DNA of 64,000 nt from Gammaproteobacteria bacterium (lineage in GTDB: Bacteria > Pseudomonadota > Gammaproteobacteria > Burkholderiales > Burkholderiaceae_B), in the NCBI GenBank assembly GCA_030832095.1, contig JAURJT010000039.1:62001-126000 (forward strand). The letters are read 5' to 3'. Below are positions 16,545 through 25,412 of the stretch, piece after piece. Within the stretch, counting starts at the first letter, position 1. Each line of letters opens with the position of its first letter. The notes beneath the pieces were generated by a model. That model made no database searches and was not told the origin of the DNA. It saw only the letters and a list, made by a program, of their open reading frames with translations. Position numbers and translations under genes: made by a program.

Positions 16545-17825
16545 TCAAGCAATGCACTGAAAGGCTTTTGTAAAAAAGTCAGGCGTACCAAAATTGCCCG
16601 ACTTCAAGGTGATGTGTAAAGTCTTGTCAGACACCGCAGTGTTACCGGAACACCAAGGCACACCAGGGTCAATCTGTGCACCAATTTGTAATTGTGTCAT
16701 GCCCAACGCTTGCACGACAGCACCAGAGGTTTCGCCTCCGGCGACGATTAACTGACCAACGCCTTGTTGAACCAAACCAACGGCAATCCGTGCCAACGTT
16801 TGTTCAACCAGTTGTCCAGCCATCTGCACACCAAGTTGGTCTTGAATGCTTTTTAGTGCGTCGGGTTCTGCGGTTGAATACACCAGCACTGGCCCCTTGC
16901 CAAGCTGCGACTGGCATACGGCAAGCACCTCAGCCACCACCTGTTGAACTGCCTCAGCCCCTCGCTGCAAACGCAGGGGATCCACTGCAATGGCAGGCAG
17001 GCCTGTTGAACGAAAAGCCACAACCTGTGCGTTTGTCGCACGCGAGCAACTGCCAGACACAATCGCCTGCAAGCCAGCAGTGGGAGGTAAACAAGAGGCC
17101 TGCGCATTAGGCGCAATACCAAAATTAGCGGGCAAACCAATCGCCACACCTGAGCCTGCAGTCACTAAAGGCATATCCGACAGTGCAGCACCCAAGCGCA
17201 GCAAATCAGCATTGCTCACAGCGTCAACGACTGCGATGGCCACCCCCTCGGCGCGCAAGGCTGCAATACGCGCGCGGATCGCGGCTTCGCCTTGCGCCAC
17301 GACGGTGTAGTCAATCAGACCAACCTGATGGCGCGTTTGGGGCTTCAACACACGCACAAGATTCGGGTCTGTCATGGGGGTGAGCGGATGATCTTGCATA
17401 CCGCTCTCGTGGAGCAGCACCGAGCCAACAAATAAGTACCCTTTAAAGACGGTACGCCCTGCGTCTGGAAACGCCGGTGTTGCAATCGTAAAGTCGGTTT
17501 GCAAAGCAGCCATCAAGGCGTCAGTCACGGGGCCGATATTGCCCTGAGCCGTTGAATCAAACGTTGAACAGTATTTGAAATAAATTTGCTGTGCGCCTTG
17601 CGCCTGCAGCCAGTGCAAAGCGGCTACCGACTGCGCGCAAGCCTGCTCTGGCTCAATCGTGCGCGACTTCAGAGATACCACCACGGCGTCAACTTCGGCT
17701 TGCAGCGGTTGAGTGGGGATCCCGATAGTCTGCACCACTCGCATCCCAGCGCGCACCAAGTTATTGGCTAGATCAGTCGCGCCTGTGAAGTCGTCGGCAA
17801 TACAGCCAAGTAAGATTTTTTTCAT
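16545..17825 (-). CDS. otnK: 3-oxo-tetronate kinase (four-carbon acid sugar kinase, DUF1537)
   Basis: An ATP-dependent kinase of the four-carbon acid sugar kinase family that phosphorylates 3-oxo-tetronate at C4 before decarboxylation by OtnC. Marks: the substrate-binding start LLGCIADDFTGATDLAN, FKYCSTFDSTAQGNIGP, and the nucleotide-binding IVAGGETSGAVVQAL near the C-terminus. I start at the ATG at 17825, where MKKILLGCIADDFTG begins; a 19-residue extension to 17882 is possible but not family-like. It is the promoter-proximal gene of otnK-otnC-denD and is divergent from the aconitase-like gene; the 194 bases between the two starts should contain both promoters. Confidence 0.9.
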   Translation of the reverse strand: MKKILLGCIADDFTGATDLANNLVRAGMRVVQTIGIPTQPLQAEVDAVVVSLKSRTIEPEQACAQSVAALHWLQAQGAQQIYFKYCSTFDSTAQGNIGPVTDALMAALQTDFTIATPAFPDAGRTVFKGYLFVGSVLLHESGMQDHPLTPMTDPNLVRVLKPQTRHQVGLIDYTVVAQGEAAIRARIAALRAEGVAIAVVDAVSNADLLRLGAALSDMPLVTAGSGVAIGLPANFGIAPNAQASCLPPTAGLQAIVSGSCSRATNAQVVAFRSTGLPAIAVDPLRLQRGAEAVQQVVAEVLAVCQSQLGKGPVLVYSTAEPDALKSIQDQLGVQMAGQLVEQTLARIAVGLVQQGVGQLIVAGGETSGAVVQALGMTQLQIGAQIDPGVPWCSGNTAVSDKTLHITLKSGNFGTPDFFTKAFQCIA

Positions 17826-18019
17826 GATGTGCGCAGACAGGATTGAACAGAGCTTGGGGTCAAAGTATAGCCTTGGAGCCATACTGCCTTTGGCTCGGGT
17901 ATTCCCCTGTCAGGATTGAGCGAAAACTGGTCAAAATTAGCTAAACTAAACCTAAATTAAACAAATAACGCTGCGGTTGCTGCATTGCAGAATGACCACA
18001 AGCACGGAGACACAACACT

Positions 18020-19984
18020 ATGACGGCTATCACCTTTGCCCCGCGCATTTTATATCTCAGCCAAAGTCTAGAGGCGGTTCGGGTGCAACTCGCTGGCGTT
18101 CGACTGACCAGAGCCGCTGCAAGCCCCCTGCGCGATGACATCTCAACCGACGAAATCTCTCCCCTGCCAGTCATGGTGCATTTCGATGAAGCGCTTGGAC
18201 GCTATCCCTATACGGGATACACCGTTGCTGGTCATCAGCCAATCGGCGTTGGAGCCATTCAACAAGCGCAAATAGAAGTGGTGGTGGGCGGCAAACGCTA
18301 TGGCAAAGGCAGTTCACGCGAACATAGCCCGGTTGCTGAACAGGCGGCTGGGGTGCGCTTAATCATCGCCGAAAGCTTTGAACGCATCTATCGACAAAAT
18401 GCCGACAATCTTGGCCTATTTACCTCAACCAATTTTTCTTTGCTTGAGCGCATCACGCGCGGTCAGGCCATTGAACTTGAAGAGCTTCTGGAAGGGCGCG
18501 ATGCCGTTGCCGCAGCGATTTTGCGTGCAGGTGGCCTGCTCAACTATGGGCAGGCGCGCTTAAAAGCAAAACCTAAAAAAACACTGGCACTGAAACAATC
18601 CCTGACTCTTTTTGAAAAAATCATTGCACGCCATTTGCTCTCGACTGAAGACGCGCCGGCTTGGTTGCTGCCGGGTGAAGGCGGCTTTGTACAAGCCGAT
18701 TTGCGCTTCATTCATGAGTACTACACAGGGATGTGTGCGCACGCCTTGAATCAGAAATTTGGCCAAGCCCTCGCGTTACACGACTCAACGAGCATCGTAT
18801 GTTTTGAAGATCATCTGTCTTATGTCCATCGAAGCCCGGCGCACCTCAAACAGGGCTTGGTCCCTGCCGTGAATCAACTTTCGAAAGCACACCGCGCGTT
18901 TGTCGCACGACATCATTTGAAAGATCACGGCTACCTGCAGGCGCTTGAGGCGGGCGACGTCAACAACACAGGCTCTGAGGGCATCTCGCATGCGTTGATG
19001 GCCGAGAATTATGCCTTACCCGGGCAATTGATCGCAGGCACAGATTCGCACACCCCACATAGCGGCGCGCTTGGCTGCATCGCGTTTGGCGTAGGCACCA
19101 CCGATATGGCAAATGCCTTTATCACCGGAGCCGTGCGTTTCACCATGCCTGAGAGTTTACGAATCACTGTGTCGGGACCCCTACCGGCAGGAGTCTCAGC
19201 AAAAGACGTCGTCTTGCATTTATTAGCCGAGCCAAGCATTCGGGCCGGCGGTGGCGTGGGTAAGGTCTTTGAATTTGGTGGTGAGGCAGTCAGAGCGATG
19301 TCAATCGACGAGCGTGCGACACTGACGAATATGGTGGCCGAACTCGGTGGCTTTACCGGGATCGTCGAACCTGATGAGCAAACAGTACGCTTTATCAAAG
19401 AGCGTCGTGGCGTTGAGTGTGTGCTCGAGCCTTGGATGAAAAGCGACCCTGGGGCGGCCTATGCACGCACGATTCATATCGATGGCACACGCTTGGTACC
19501 CATGGTGGCTCGCCCAGGCGACCCAGGCAATGGCGTTGCGCTTGACGCGCTTGCCGAGCGTCCCAAGATCGACATCGCCTATGGTGGCTCTTGCACTGCT
19601 GGCAAACGTGAAGATTTCGACCAATATCATGCTGTCTTGGCTTGGGCCGCCAGTAAAGGGCTCAAAGCGGCCCCAGGCGTGACGTTATTTTTGCAAGCGG
19701 GCACGCAAGGCGTGCGCGACTACTGTACGGCAAAGGGCTACCTTGCCACCTTCGAAGCTGTCGGTGCCGAGTTTTTACAACCTGCGTGCGGCGCCTGTGC
19801 AAACTGCGGCCCGGGCTCATCGTCTAAAGCCGAGCAAATTACCGTGAGCGCCATTAATCGTAACTTCCCCGGGCGCTCTGGGCCGGGACAGGTGTGGCTA
19901 GCCAGCCCAGCCACGGTCGCGGCCAGCGCCATCGCTGGCAAATTGGTGTCTTTTGCTGAACTTCAAGCAAGCCATGTAGAGTGA
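18020..19984 (+). CDS. Aconitase/isopropylmalate dehydratase family protein with swivel domain first
   Basis: A 654-residue Fe-S hydro-lyase in which the small (LeuD-like swivel) domain comes first and the large (LeuC-like) catalytic core second. The swivel signature GGKRYGKGSSREHSP is at about residues 90-105; the core starts near residue 200. Cluster cysteines are in IAYGGSCTAGKRED and in PACGACANCGPGS (CxxC), and AGTDSHTPHSGALGC is a substrate/cluster loop. It lacks the N-terminal HEAT-like domain of AcnB and the order is opposite to AcnA. The substrate may be a 2-hydroxyacid such as citrate, isopropylmalate, methylmalate or homocitrate; sequence alone does not decide. Divergence from the otn operon hints at, but does not prove, a link to sugar-acid use. 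Confidence 0.85.
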   Translation: MTAITFAPRILYLSQSLEAVRVQLAGVRLTRAAASPLRDDISTDEISPLPVMVHFDEALGRYPYTGYTVAGHQPIGVGAIQQAQIEVVVGGKRYGKGSSREHSPVAEQAAGVRLIIAESFERIYRQNADNLGLFTSTNFSLLERITRGQAIELEELLEGRDAVAAAILRAGGLLNYGQARLKAKPKKTLALKQSLTLFEKIIARHLLSTEDAPAWLLPGEGGFVQADLRFIHEYYTGMCAHALNQKFGQALALHDSTSIVCFEDHLSYVHRSPAHLKQGLVPAVNQLSKAHRAFVARHHLKDHGYLQALEAGDVNNTGSEGISHALMAENYALPGQLIAGTDSHTPHSGALGCIAFGVGTTDMANAFITGAVRFTMPESLRITVSGPLPAGVSAKDVVLHLLAEPSIRAGGGVGKVFEFGGEAVRAMSIDERATLTNMVAELGGFTGIVEPDEQTVRFIKERRGVECVLEPWMKSDPGAAYARTIHIDGTRLVPMVARPGDPGNGVALDALAERPKIDIAYGGSCTAGKREDFDQYHAVLAWAASKGLKAAPGVTLFLQAGTQGVRDYCTAKGYLATFEAVGAEFLQPACGACANCGPGSSSKAEQITVSAINRNFPGRSGPGQVWLASPATVAASAIAGKLVSFAELQASHVE

Positions 19985-20102
19985 AGACAGCCACGCCAAC
20001 AGCATCGGCTATCTCATGGCCTGCCATCGCAAAGTACGAAACAACGATGAGTGGGGCCAGTTTCTCTGGGGCGCAGAGCCAAAAGTACGGGTGCTAGACT
20101 GA
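19983..20102 (+). other. Short open frame, possible gene-end remnant
   Basis: The spacer after the aconitase-like gene holds a frame open from 19980 to a TGA at 20102. From an ATG at 20016 it would encode 28 residues containing NNDEWGQFLWGAEPKVRVLD, which looks protein-like (acid/aromatic pattern) rather than random. There is no ribosome-binding site before the ATG. I do not recognise the family. It may be the relic of a truncated gene end; a tiny real gene is less likely. Confidence 0.3.
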
Positions 20103-20178
20103 GAAGCTGACCAACTTGCGAGCCTGCTCGCGCCCCGTTAGCATTGGGTCTATCTATCAATTACAGGAATACACTCGC

Positions 20179-21291
20179 ATGAGCCAGCTTTTTACCCCCC
20201 TCCAAGTCGGCCCACTTAAACTGGCCAATCGCATCATCATTGCCCCGATGTGCCAGTACATGGCCGACGAAGGGCTCGCGACCGATTGGCACACCATCCA
20301 CCTTGGCCAAATGGCGCTCTCCGGTGCTGGCCTGCTGATTATCGAAGCCACTGCAGTCGAAGCTGTTGGTCGAATCACGCACGGCTGTCTGGGTTTGTAT
20401 TCAGATGCACACGAAACAGCGCTCAAAAAAGTCATTGATTCTGTGCGCAAGTACTCGTCGATGCCCATCATGATCCAGCTGGGTCACGCCGGTCGCAAAG
20501 CCTCAAGCTATCGCCCCTGGGAGGGCGGTCAGTTGCAAACCCCGGCAGACGGCGGCTGGGAAGTCGCTGGCCCCTCTGCGATCCCACAACTCCCCAACGA
20601 AGCGACCCCGAAAGCCTTTGAACTCGCTGACTTAAAGCGTATTCGCCAAGCCTTTGTCGATGCTGCCAAACGCTCAGTACGAATTGGCTTTGATGGCATT
20701 GAGTTGCATAGCGCCCACGGTTATCTGTTGCATCAGTTTTTATCCCCGATTGCCAACCAACGCACCGACGAGTACGGCGGCTCGCTTGAAAATCGCATGC
20801 GGTTTCCGCTTGAGGTCTTCAAGGCCGTGCGCGAGGTCACGCCTGCCAATGTATGCTTGGGGCTGCGTATTTCAGGGACAGACTGGGTCGAAGGTGGTTG
20901 GACAGCCGAAGACAGCATTGTGTTTGGTCGTGCAATCAAAGCACTTGGCTGCGACTTTATCGACGTATCAAGCGGCGGCGTATCACCTAAGCAGCAAATC
21001 ACTCTTGGGCCAAAATATCAAGTGCCCCTCGCCACACAAATCAAAAACGGCACTGGCTTACTCACGATGGCCGTTGGCTTGATTACTGAGCCTCAAGAGG
21101 CTGAAGACATTATCGTGAATAGCGAGGCCGATATGGTGGCGCTGGCGCGTGGCATGCTGTTTGATCCACGCTGGCCCTGGCATGCTGCTGCACACCTTGG
21201 CGCACAAGTGCAAGTCGCCAAGCCTTACTGGCGTTCGCAGCCACGTGGTTTAAGCACCTTGTTTGGCGACATTAAGACGGGTGGTCGTTAA
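20179..21291 (+). CDS. Old Yellow Enzyme family NADH:flavin oxidoreductase (YqjM/NamA type)
   Basis: An FMN-dependent ene-reductase reducing alpha,beta-unsaturated carbonyls with NAD(P)H. The thermophilic-like/YqjM subgroup is shown by the redox-tuning Cys in IIAPMCQYMADEG. Also present are HLGQMALSGAGLLIIEATAVE, IQLGHAGRKAS, HSAHGYLLHQFLSP and the FMN-phosphate region ADMVALARGMLFDPRW. The 370-residue length is normal. I start at the ATG at 20179 with AGGA nine bases upstream, rather than at 20116. It appears monocistronic. The natural substrate is unknown; family members act on quinones, enones and nitro compounds. Confidence 0.92.
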   Translation: MSQLFTPLQVGPLKLANRIIIAPMCQYMADEGLATDWHTIHLGQMALSGAGLLIIEATAVEAVGRITHGCLGLYSDAHETALKKVIDSVRKYSSMPIMIQLGHAGRKASSYRPWEGGQLQTPADGGWEVAGPSAIPQLPNEATPKAFELADLKRIRQAFVDAAKRSVRIGFDGIELHSAHGYLLHQFLSPIANQRTDEYGGSLENRMRFPLEVFKAVREVTPANVCLGLRISGTDWVEGGWTAEDSIVFGRAIKALGCDFIDVSSGGVSPKQQITLGPKYQVPLATQIKNGTGLLTMAVGLITEPQEAEDIIVNSEADMVALARGMLFDPRWPWHAAAHLGAQVQVAKPYWRSQPRGLSTLFGDIKTGGR

Positions 21292-21304
21292 TAGCTCGTT
21301 GCGC

Positions 21305-21340
21305 TAAAAATCGTTCGCTGCGCAGGTCGCACGAACGATG
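21305..21340 (-). terminator. Intrinsic terminator after yajQ
   Basis: On the minus strand a stem of eight pairs (ATCGTTCG with CGAACGAT, 21332-21339 and 21310-21317) with a further four-pair inner stem is followed by a TTTTT run. It begins five bases after the yajQ stop. The convergent Old Yellow Enzyme transcript meets the same hairpin but without a T-run. Confidence 0.82.
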
Positions 21341-21344
21341 TGCA

Positions 21345-21827
21345 TCAATCTCTAAAGTTGTTGAACTGCAACGGTAACTCGACGTCTGCTTTTTTCAACA
21401 ACGCGATGGCGTCTTGCAAGTCGTCGCGCTTTTTACCTGTGACGCGTAATTTTTCGCCGGTGATTTGGGTTTCGACTTTGAGTTTGGCTTCTTTAATCGA
21501 CGCAATCAATTTTTTAGAAATGGGTTGCTCGATCCCTTGCTTGATCGTCACCTTTTGACGCGCGCCGCCTAAATTTTCTAGCGGGTCAGCCACATCCAAA
21601 CACCGAGTATCAATACCTCGTGCACTTAATCGGGCACGCAAGATATCCAGCATTTGCTTGAGCTGAAAAGCACTGCCTGCAATTTGAGTCACAACAAAGC
21701 CTTCAAGCTCAAACTTGGCATCGGTACCCTTGAAATCAAAGCGCGTACTGAGTTCTCGGTTGGCCTGATCCACCGCGTTGGTCAGTTCGTGTTTGTCAAC
21801 TTCAGAAACAACATCAAAAGAAGGCAT
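21345..21827 (-). CDS. yajQ: YajQ family cyclic-di-GMP-binding protein
   Basis: A 160-residue YajQ protein. The start MPSFDVVSEVDKHELTNAVDQ, RFDFKGTDAKFEL and the ending KKADVELPLQFNNFRD are nearly invariant in the family. Homologues bind c-di-GMP or nucleic acid and act with transcription factors to control virulence or stress genes. The start at 21827 gives the usual N-terminus; upstream starts would add a non-conserved leader that overlaps the neighbour. It is a single-gene unit ended by a clear terminator and divergent from the MOSC gene. Confidence 0.93.
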   Translation of the reverse strand: MPSFDVVSEVDKHELTNAVDQANRELSTRFDFKGTDAKFELEGFVVTQIAGSAFQLKQMLDILRARLSARGIDTRCLDVADPLENLGGARQKVTIKQGIEQPISKKLIASIKEAKLKVETQITGEKLRVTGKKRDDLQDAIALLKKADVELPLQFNNFRD

Positions 21828-21916
21828 GGTCATGTTCCTAGCAAAAGAATTAAGGCACATTTTAGGATACATTGGCCTTAGAATGTCGTGAAGCTCACTT
21901 CTATCAAGAGATCTCT

Positions 21917-22780
21917 ATGGCCGACTGCACTGGCGTGATTGCCCAACTGTTCATTTACCCAATCAAATCGTGCGCGGGTATTGAAGTGACTCAGGCACAG
22001 CTCACAGCAACCGGTCTGAGCATGGATCGCGAGTGGATGATCGTCGACCAAGAGGGTATGTTTTTAACCCAACGACAGATCCCGCATATGGTGTGGATCA
22101 CGCCGGCGCTCTCGAGCACCACTCTGACGCTTTCAGCCCCTGGGTTTGACTCAGTCAGCATTCCTCTTGAGCTCCCTTCGGCCCCGAAACAGGTCACTGT
22201 CTGGCGCGACACGCTGCTAGGTGACGACCAAGGTGATGCGGTCGCACAATGGCTAAATGCCTATCTTGCGGTACCCGGCAAGCACTATCGCTTGATACGC
22301 TTTTCAAAACAAGCGCGACGGCTCTCGGCTCTTGACTGGACAAAAGGCGTTGAAGCTGTCAACAAGTTTAGTGATGGCTTTGCCGTTCAAGTCGTGACGC
22401 AAAGCGCTCTCGATGAACTGAACTCGCGTTTAACAAGTCAAGGGCATGAACCGGTCTCGATGTCGCGGTTCAGACCTAATATTGTGTTGGAGCAACTCGA
22501 AGCGCACACCGAAGACCATCTCGGCGAACTCATGATTCAAACCAACCAAGGTAGCGCACAACTGAACTTAGTCAAGCCCTGCCCTCGTTGCGCGATTCCG
22601 GATATCAACCCAGAGACTGCGATCTCGTCACCCGAGGTCAACGACACCCTTCGACCCTATCGCACGCTAGCCCGAGTCGATGGTGCGATCTGTTTTGGCA
22701 TGAATGGTATTGTTCATGCAGGAATTGGGCAGACCCTCGCAGTTGGTCAACAGGCCGAGGGTAATTATTCTTTTGAATAG
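21917..22780 (+). CDS. MOSC domain protein (YcbX/mARC-like)
   Basis: A 287-residue protein with the MOSC N-terminal beta-barrel (residues about 5-120, beginning IAQLFIYPIKSCAGIEV) followed by the MOSC domain. The domain carries FRPNIVL and the conserved cysteine region LVKPCPRCAIPDINPET, where the molybdenum cofactor sulfur is expected to bind. YcbX-type proteins use Moco to reduce N-hydroxylated compounds such as 6-hydroxylaminopurine, with a reductase partner; no ferredoxin domain is fused here. The ATG at 21917 has AAGAGA a few bases upstream. The gene is divergent from yajQ. Several other molybdoenzymes occur in this window, but far away. Confidence 0.87.
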   Translation: MADCTGVIAQLFIYPIKSCAGIEVTQAQLTATGLSMDREWMIVDQEGMFLTQRQIPHMVWITPALSSTTLTLSAPGFDSVSIPLELPSAPKQVTVWRDTLLGDDQGDAVAQWLNAYLAVPGKHYRLIRFSKQARRLSALDWTKGVEAVNKFSDGFAVQVVTQSALDELNSRLTSQGHEPVSMSRFRPNIVLEQLEAHTEDHLGELMIQTNQGSAQLNLVKPCPRCAIPDINPETAISSPEVNDTLRPYRTLARVDGAICFGMNGIVHAGIGQTLAVGQQAEGNYSFE

Positions 22781-22905
22781 CGTTGTCCGTTTGACTCACG
22801 CTATTCGATTCATCCGTTCGAGGGTCATTCGACATCGCGTGTGTGCTACAGTCAATCAAGCCTATTTCCTAACCACACGCGACACCTTTTAAAAGGACTC
22901 AAGTC

Positions 22906-23064
22906 ATGATCATGATGTTGCCCTTTTTCACCACACTCATCGCGATTGGGCTCGCCATGCGAGGGCTGCGTCAACAAGCCATTGGCGTCTGGGTCATCTC
23001 GTTTGTTATTTTTTTGGTCTGGATGAAATTTCATATGACCGATACGCTTAACATTTCTCTCTAG
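22906..23064 (+). CDS. DUF5993 family small membrane protein
   Basis: A 52-residue protein starting MIMMLPFFTTLIAIGLAMRG, with two hydrophobic segments separated by a basic turn (MRGLRQQ) and the ending HMTDTLNISL. This matches DUF5993, a family of tiny membrane proteins found next to DsbB-like genes. AAGGA lies about eight bases before the ATG at 22906; ATGs at 22912 and 22915 are alternatives. The dsbB-like gene begins eight bases after the stop, so cotranslation is likely. No function is established; a subunit or assembly factor of the neighbouring thiol oxidase is a reasonable inference. Confidence 0.85.
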   Translation: MIMMLPFFTTLIAIGLAMRGLRQQAIGVWVISFVIFLVWMKFHMTDTLNISL

Positions 23065-23072
23065 AGGTTGAC

Positions 23073-23645
23073 ATGATCAGCCTGACCAACTCGCGCAGCA
23101 ATCTTTCTACCGCTTTTTCAAGTCAGCTCAATCTGCTGGCCTTACTTGCCATCTGCGGCTCACTCCTTGCAGCTTTTTACTATCAAATTGCCTTTAACGA
23201 GCTGCCCTGCCCACTCTGTCAGTTGCAGCGCGTCGCGCTCACTCTCGCTGGTATTGGCATGCTGCTCAATATCCGTTTTGGCGCGTCGAATATCCACTAC
23301 GCAATGATCTTGGCCTCGGCCTTAGTGGGCGCTGCCACTTCGATGCGACAAATTCTTTTACATATTGCCCCCGGCGATCAAGGGTATGGCTCTGCCTTGT
23401 TTGGCTTGCATTTTTACACCTGGGGTTTTATCTCTTTTGTTGTCATGATGGTTTTTTGCGCACTGATGCTTTGTATCGATCGCCAACCGAACAAACTGTC
23501 TAATCGTGGCACCTCAGGCGTGATTGCCACCGGGGTCATTATTTTATTTTTTGCACTGGCGGCAGCTAACACGGTAAGCTCGGTTATGGTGTGCCAGTTC
23601 GGGCCCTGCCCCGATAATCCCACGCAATACCTCTGGAAGTTTTAA
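23073..23645 (+). CDS. dsbB: DsbB-family disulfide bond formation protein
   Basis: A 190-residue inner-membrane thiol:quinone oxidoreductase of the DsbB/BdbC fold. The first redox pair is C46-C49 in NELPCPLCQLQR. Four further hydrophobic helices follow. The second cysteine pair (C174 and C179, CQFGPC) stands after the last helix, at the very C-terminus, not in the loop between helices 3 and 4 as in E. coli DsbB. This identifies a distinct branch that goes with DUF5993. It should pass electrons from a periplasmic thioredoxin-like partner to quinone. No dsbA is in the window. Confidence 0.85.
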   Translation: MISLTNSRSNLSTAFSSQLNLLALLAICGSLLAAFYYQIAFNELPCPLCQLQRVALTLAGIGMLLNIRFGASNIHYAMILASALVGAATSMRQILLHIAPGDQGYGSALFGLHFYTWGFISFVVMMVFCALMLCIDRQPNKLSNRGTSGVIATGVIILFFALAAANTVSSVMVCQFGPCPDNPTQYLWKF

Positions 23646-23792
23646 CCGGCCTGTTGCTCGATATGCACGTTTCCTTATTGAGCGATCCGCCCACTCACTC
23701 CATCATTATTATGTGTGCGCTTCTTGAATCACAGGTCTGCCTAACTCTTGAACGATCAGAGCGTGAAGCCTTCTCCTTTTGAATGTTAAAGA

Positions 23793-24704
23793 ATGTCAGC
23801 ATACGCGCCAAGAGATACCTTTCGTTTTTTTAAAGTGCGTTTGATGGGCTGCGTTGCCGCAGTGCTAGCCCAACTGTGCCTAAGTCTTTTTTCACTGACT
23901 CTGCTGCCCAGCGCCCAAGCCACCCCCTTAACACTTCAAAGCCTGCACCAACCGGTTCCTGGGGGCGTGGCGATCGTGCCTCTGCCCAGCGCCAGTCGCA
24001 CCCCACCCAAGGTCACCTTTCTTCAGAAGCCTGTTCTAGTCGTGGCAGGCCAAGAGCAACGTTGGGTTGCGGTGGTGGGGCTGCCGCTTGACATAGCTGT
24101 TCAAACACAAGTGCTGATCGTGACCGAGCAAAAAACCAGCACTGAGATTAAGTTTGAAGTTAAAGATAAAAAATATCGCGAACAACGCATCACCGTTAGC
24201 AACAGTCGCCATGTCAACCCCTTAGCCGACGATATGACTCGTATTACGCGCGAACTTGAATTGCAAAATGCTGCCTATCGGCAGTTCAGTCCAAATACAC
24301 CCAGCAATATTCTGCTTGATCCACCCGTCAAAGGACCACTCTCAAGCCCCTTCGGCCTGAAACGTTTTTTTAACGGCGAACCCAGAGCGCCACACTCGGG
24401 ATTAGACTTTGCTGTACCAACAGGTACTCCAGTCGTAGCACCCGCTGCCGGCAAAGTCATCTTGACTGGAGATTATTTTTTTAATGGCAACACCGTATTT
24501 TTGGATCACGGACAAGGCTTGATCACCATGTACTGCCACCTGTCTGTGATTGACGTCAAGATGGGAGACACGCTCGCGCGCGGACAAGTGCTGGGCAAGG
24601 TAGGAGCCACCGGTCGGGTAACCGGGGCACATCTGCACTGGAACGTCAGCTTAAACGATGCCCGAGTCGATCCAGCGATTTTTATCGGGCAATTTAAACC
24701 GTAG
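23793..24704 (+). CDS. M23 family peptidoglycan endopeptidase
   Basis: A secreted or periplasmic zinc metallopeptidase of the LytM/M23 family that cuts or helps remodel peptidoglycan. An N-terminal hydrophobic signal sequence ends near SAQA. Residues 50-180 form the usual beta domain of this subgroup. The catalytic domain shows the zinc ligands in HSGLDFAVP (HxxxD) and HLHW near residue 280, both intact, so it is probably active rather than a NlpD-like activator. It is monocistronic and convergent with the DUF805 gene. The 147-bp spacer upstream shows no recognisable element. Confidence 0.9.
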   Translation: MSAYAPRDTFRFFKVRLMGCVAAVLAQLCLSLFSLTLLPSAQATPLTLQSLHQPVPGGVAIVPLPSASRTPPKVTFLQKPVLVVAGQEQRWVAVVGLPLDIAVQTQVLIVTEQKTSTEIKFEVKDKKYREQRITVSNSRHVNPLADDMTRITRELELQNAAYRQFSPNTPSNILLDPPVKGPLSSPFGLKRFFNGEPRAPHSGLDFAVPTGTPVVAPAAGKVILTGDYFFNGNTVFLDHGQGLITMYCHLSVIDVKMGDTLARGQVLGKVGATGRVTGAHLHWNVSLNDARVDPAIFIGQFKP

Positions 24705-24820
24705 AGGCGAGCTTACGCACCGGCACAAGCTGTCTTGCGTTTGAATCGTTGCTAATCGACAAAGAGGCTCTCGCCTTCACTGGCAGAGACGGTACGACAC
24801 GAAGGCGCTCTGCCATGAAA

Positions 24821-25162
24821 TTAAGCCGTCGGTGCGATGTATTCGCCGTATTTATTCGCAGCTTTTTCAGAATCTGTCGAGTACCAAACAATCAACACGA
24901 TAATTCCGATCAAGGTAAAGGCAATCAGCTGCCACCAACCCGTACGACCGATATCATGCAAGCGCCTTGCCCCCGCCGCCCAAAGCGGCAAAATCATCGC
25001 TATGCTTACGATGCCTGCAATGCTCACACCCACCGCCATCTGTGCGAACCAAGTGAGTAGTAACGTAAACAAATAAAACCACCAAAACTCGCTACGCGTC
25101 GCACGGCCGCTAAAAGTGGCAAACTTTGAGAAACACGTGGTAATTGCTGTTGGAAAATTCAC
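24821..25162 (-). CDS. DUF805 small membrane protein
   Basis: A 113-residue integral membrane protein of the DUF805 family. The N-terminal FATFSGRATRSEFWWF and the conserved ARRLHDIGRTGWWQL motif are characteristic, with three to four hydrophobic segments. The GTG at 25162 gives the family-typical start (VNFPTAITTCFSKF) and has GAGG six bases upstream; a longer form from 25192 is less likely. Function unknown for the family. It stands alone, divergent from the Bug-type gene. The 250-bp spacer to that gene contains no recognisable element. Confidence 0.88.
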   Translation of the reverse strand: MNFPTAITTCFSKFATFSGRATRSEFWWFYLFTLLLTWFAQMAVGVSIAGIVSIAMILPLWAAGARRLHDIGRTGWWQLIAFTLIGIIVLIVWYSTDSEKAANKYGEYIAPTA

Positions 25163-25412
25163 TTTGACCTCAGCTCTAAAGTTAATAGACACTGCGAAAC
25201 ACTATATTACGTTTTGCCTCTCAAGCACCGAATATTGGCTTAGCCGACGCAATTTCTTGTATATTTAGCAACACTTGGTAGCGATGCGTGAGACGATCTA
25301 CGCCAGGCAGCATACATTTACGTACTGGGCGTCAGTTGTTGGCGTCACCCTTTTGGTTGCCGACCATGGCAATTTAAACAATATGCGCCTCCGTGCAGGC
25401 GCCGGAGATCAA

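Noticed and set aside
18020-19984. Naming the hydro-lyase acnA, acnB or leuC
   Set aside because: Domain order (swivel first, no HEAT-like domain) matches none of them and the substrate cannot be read from sequence.
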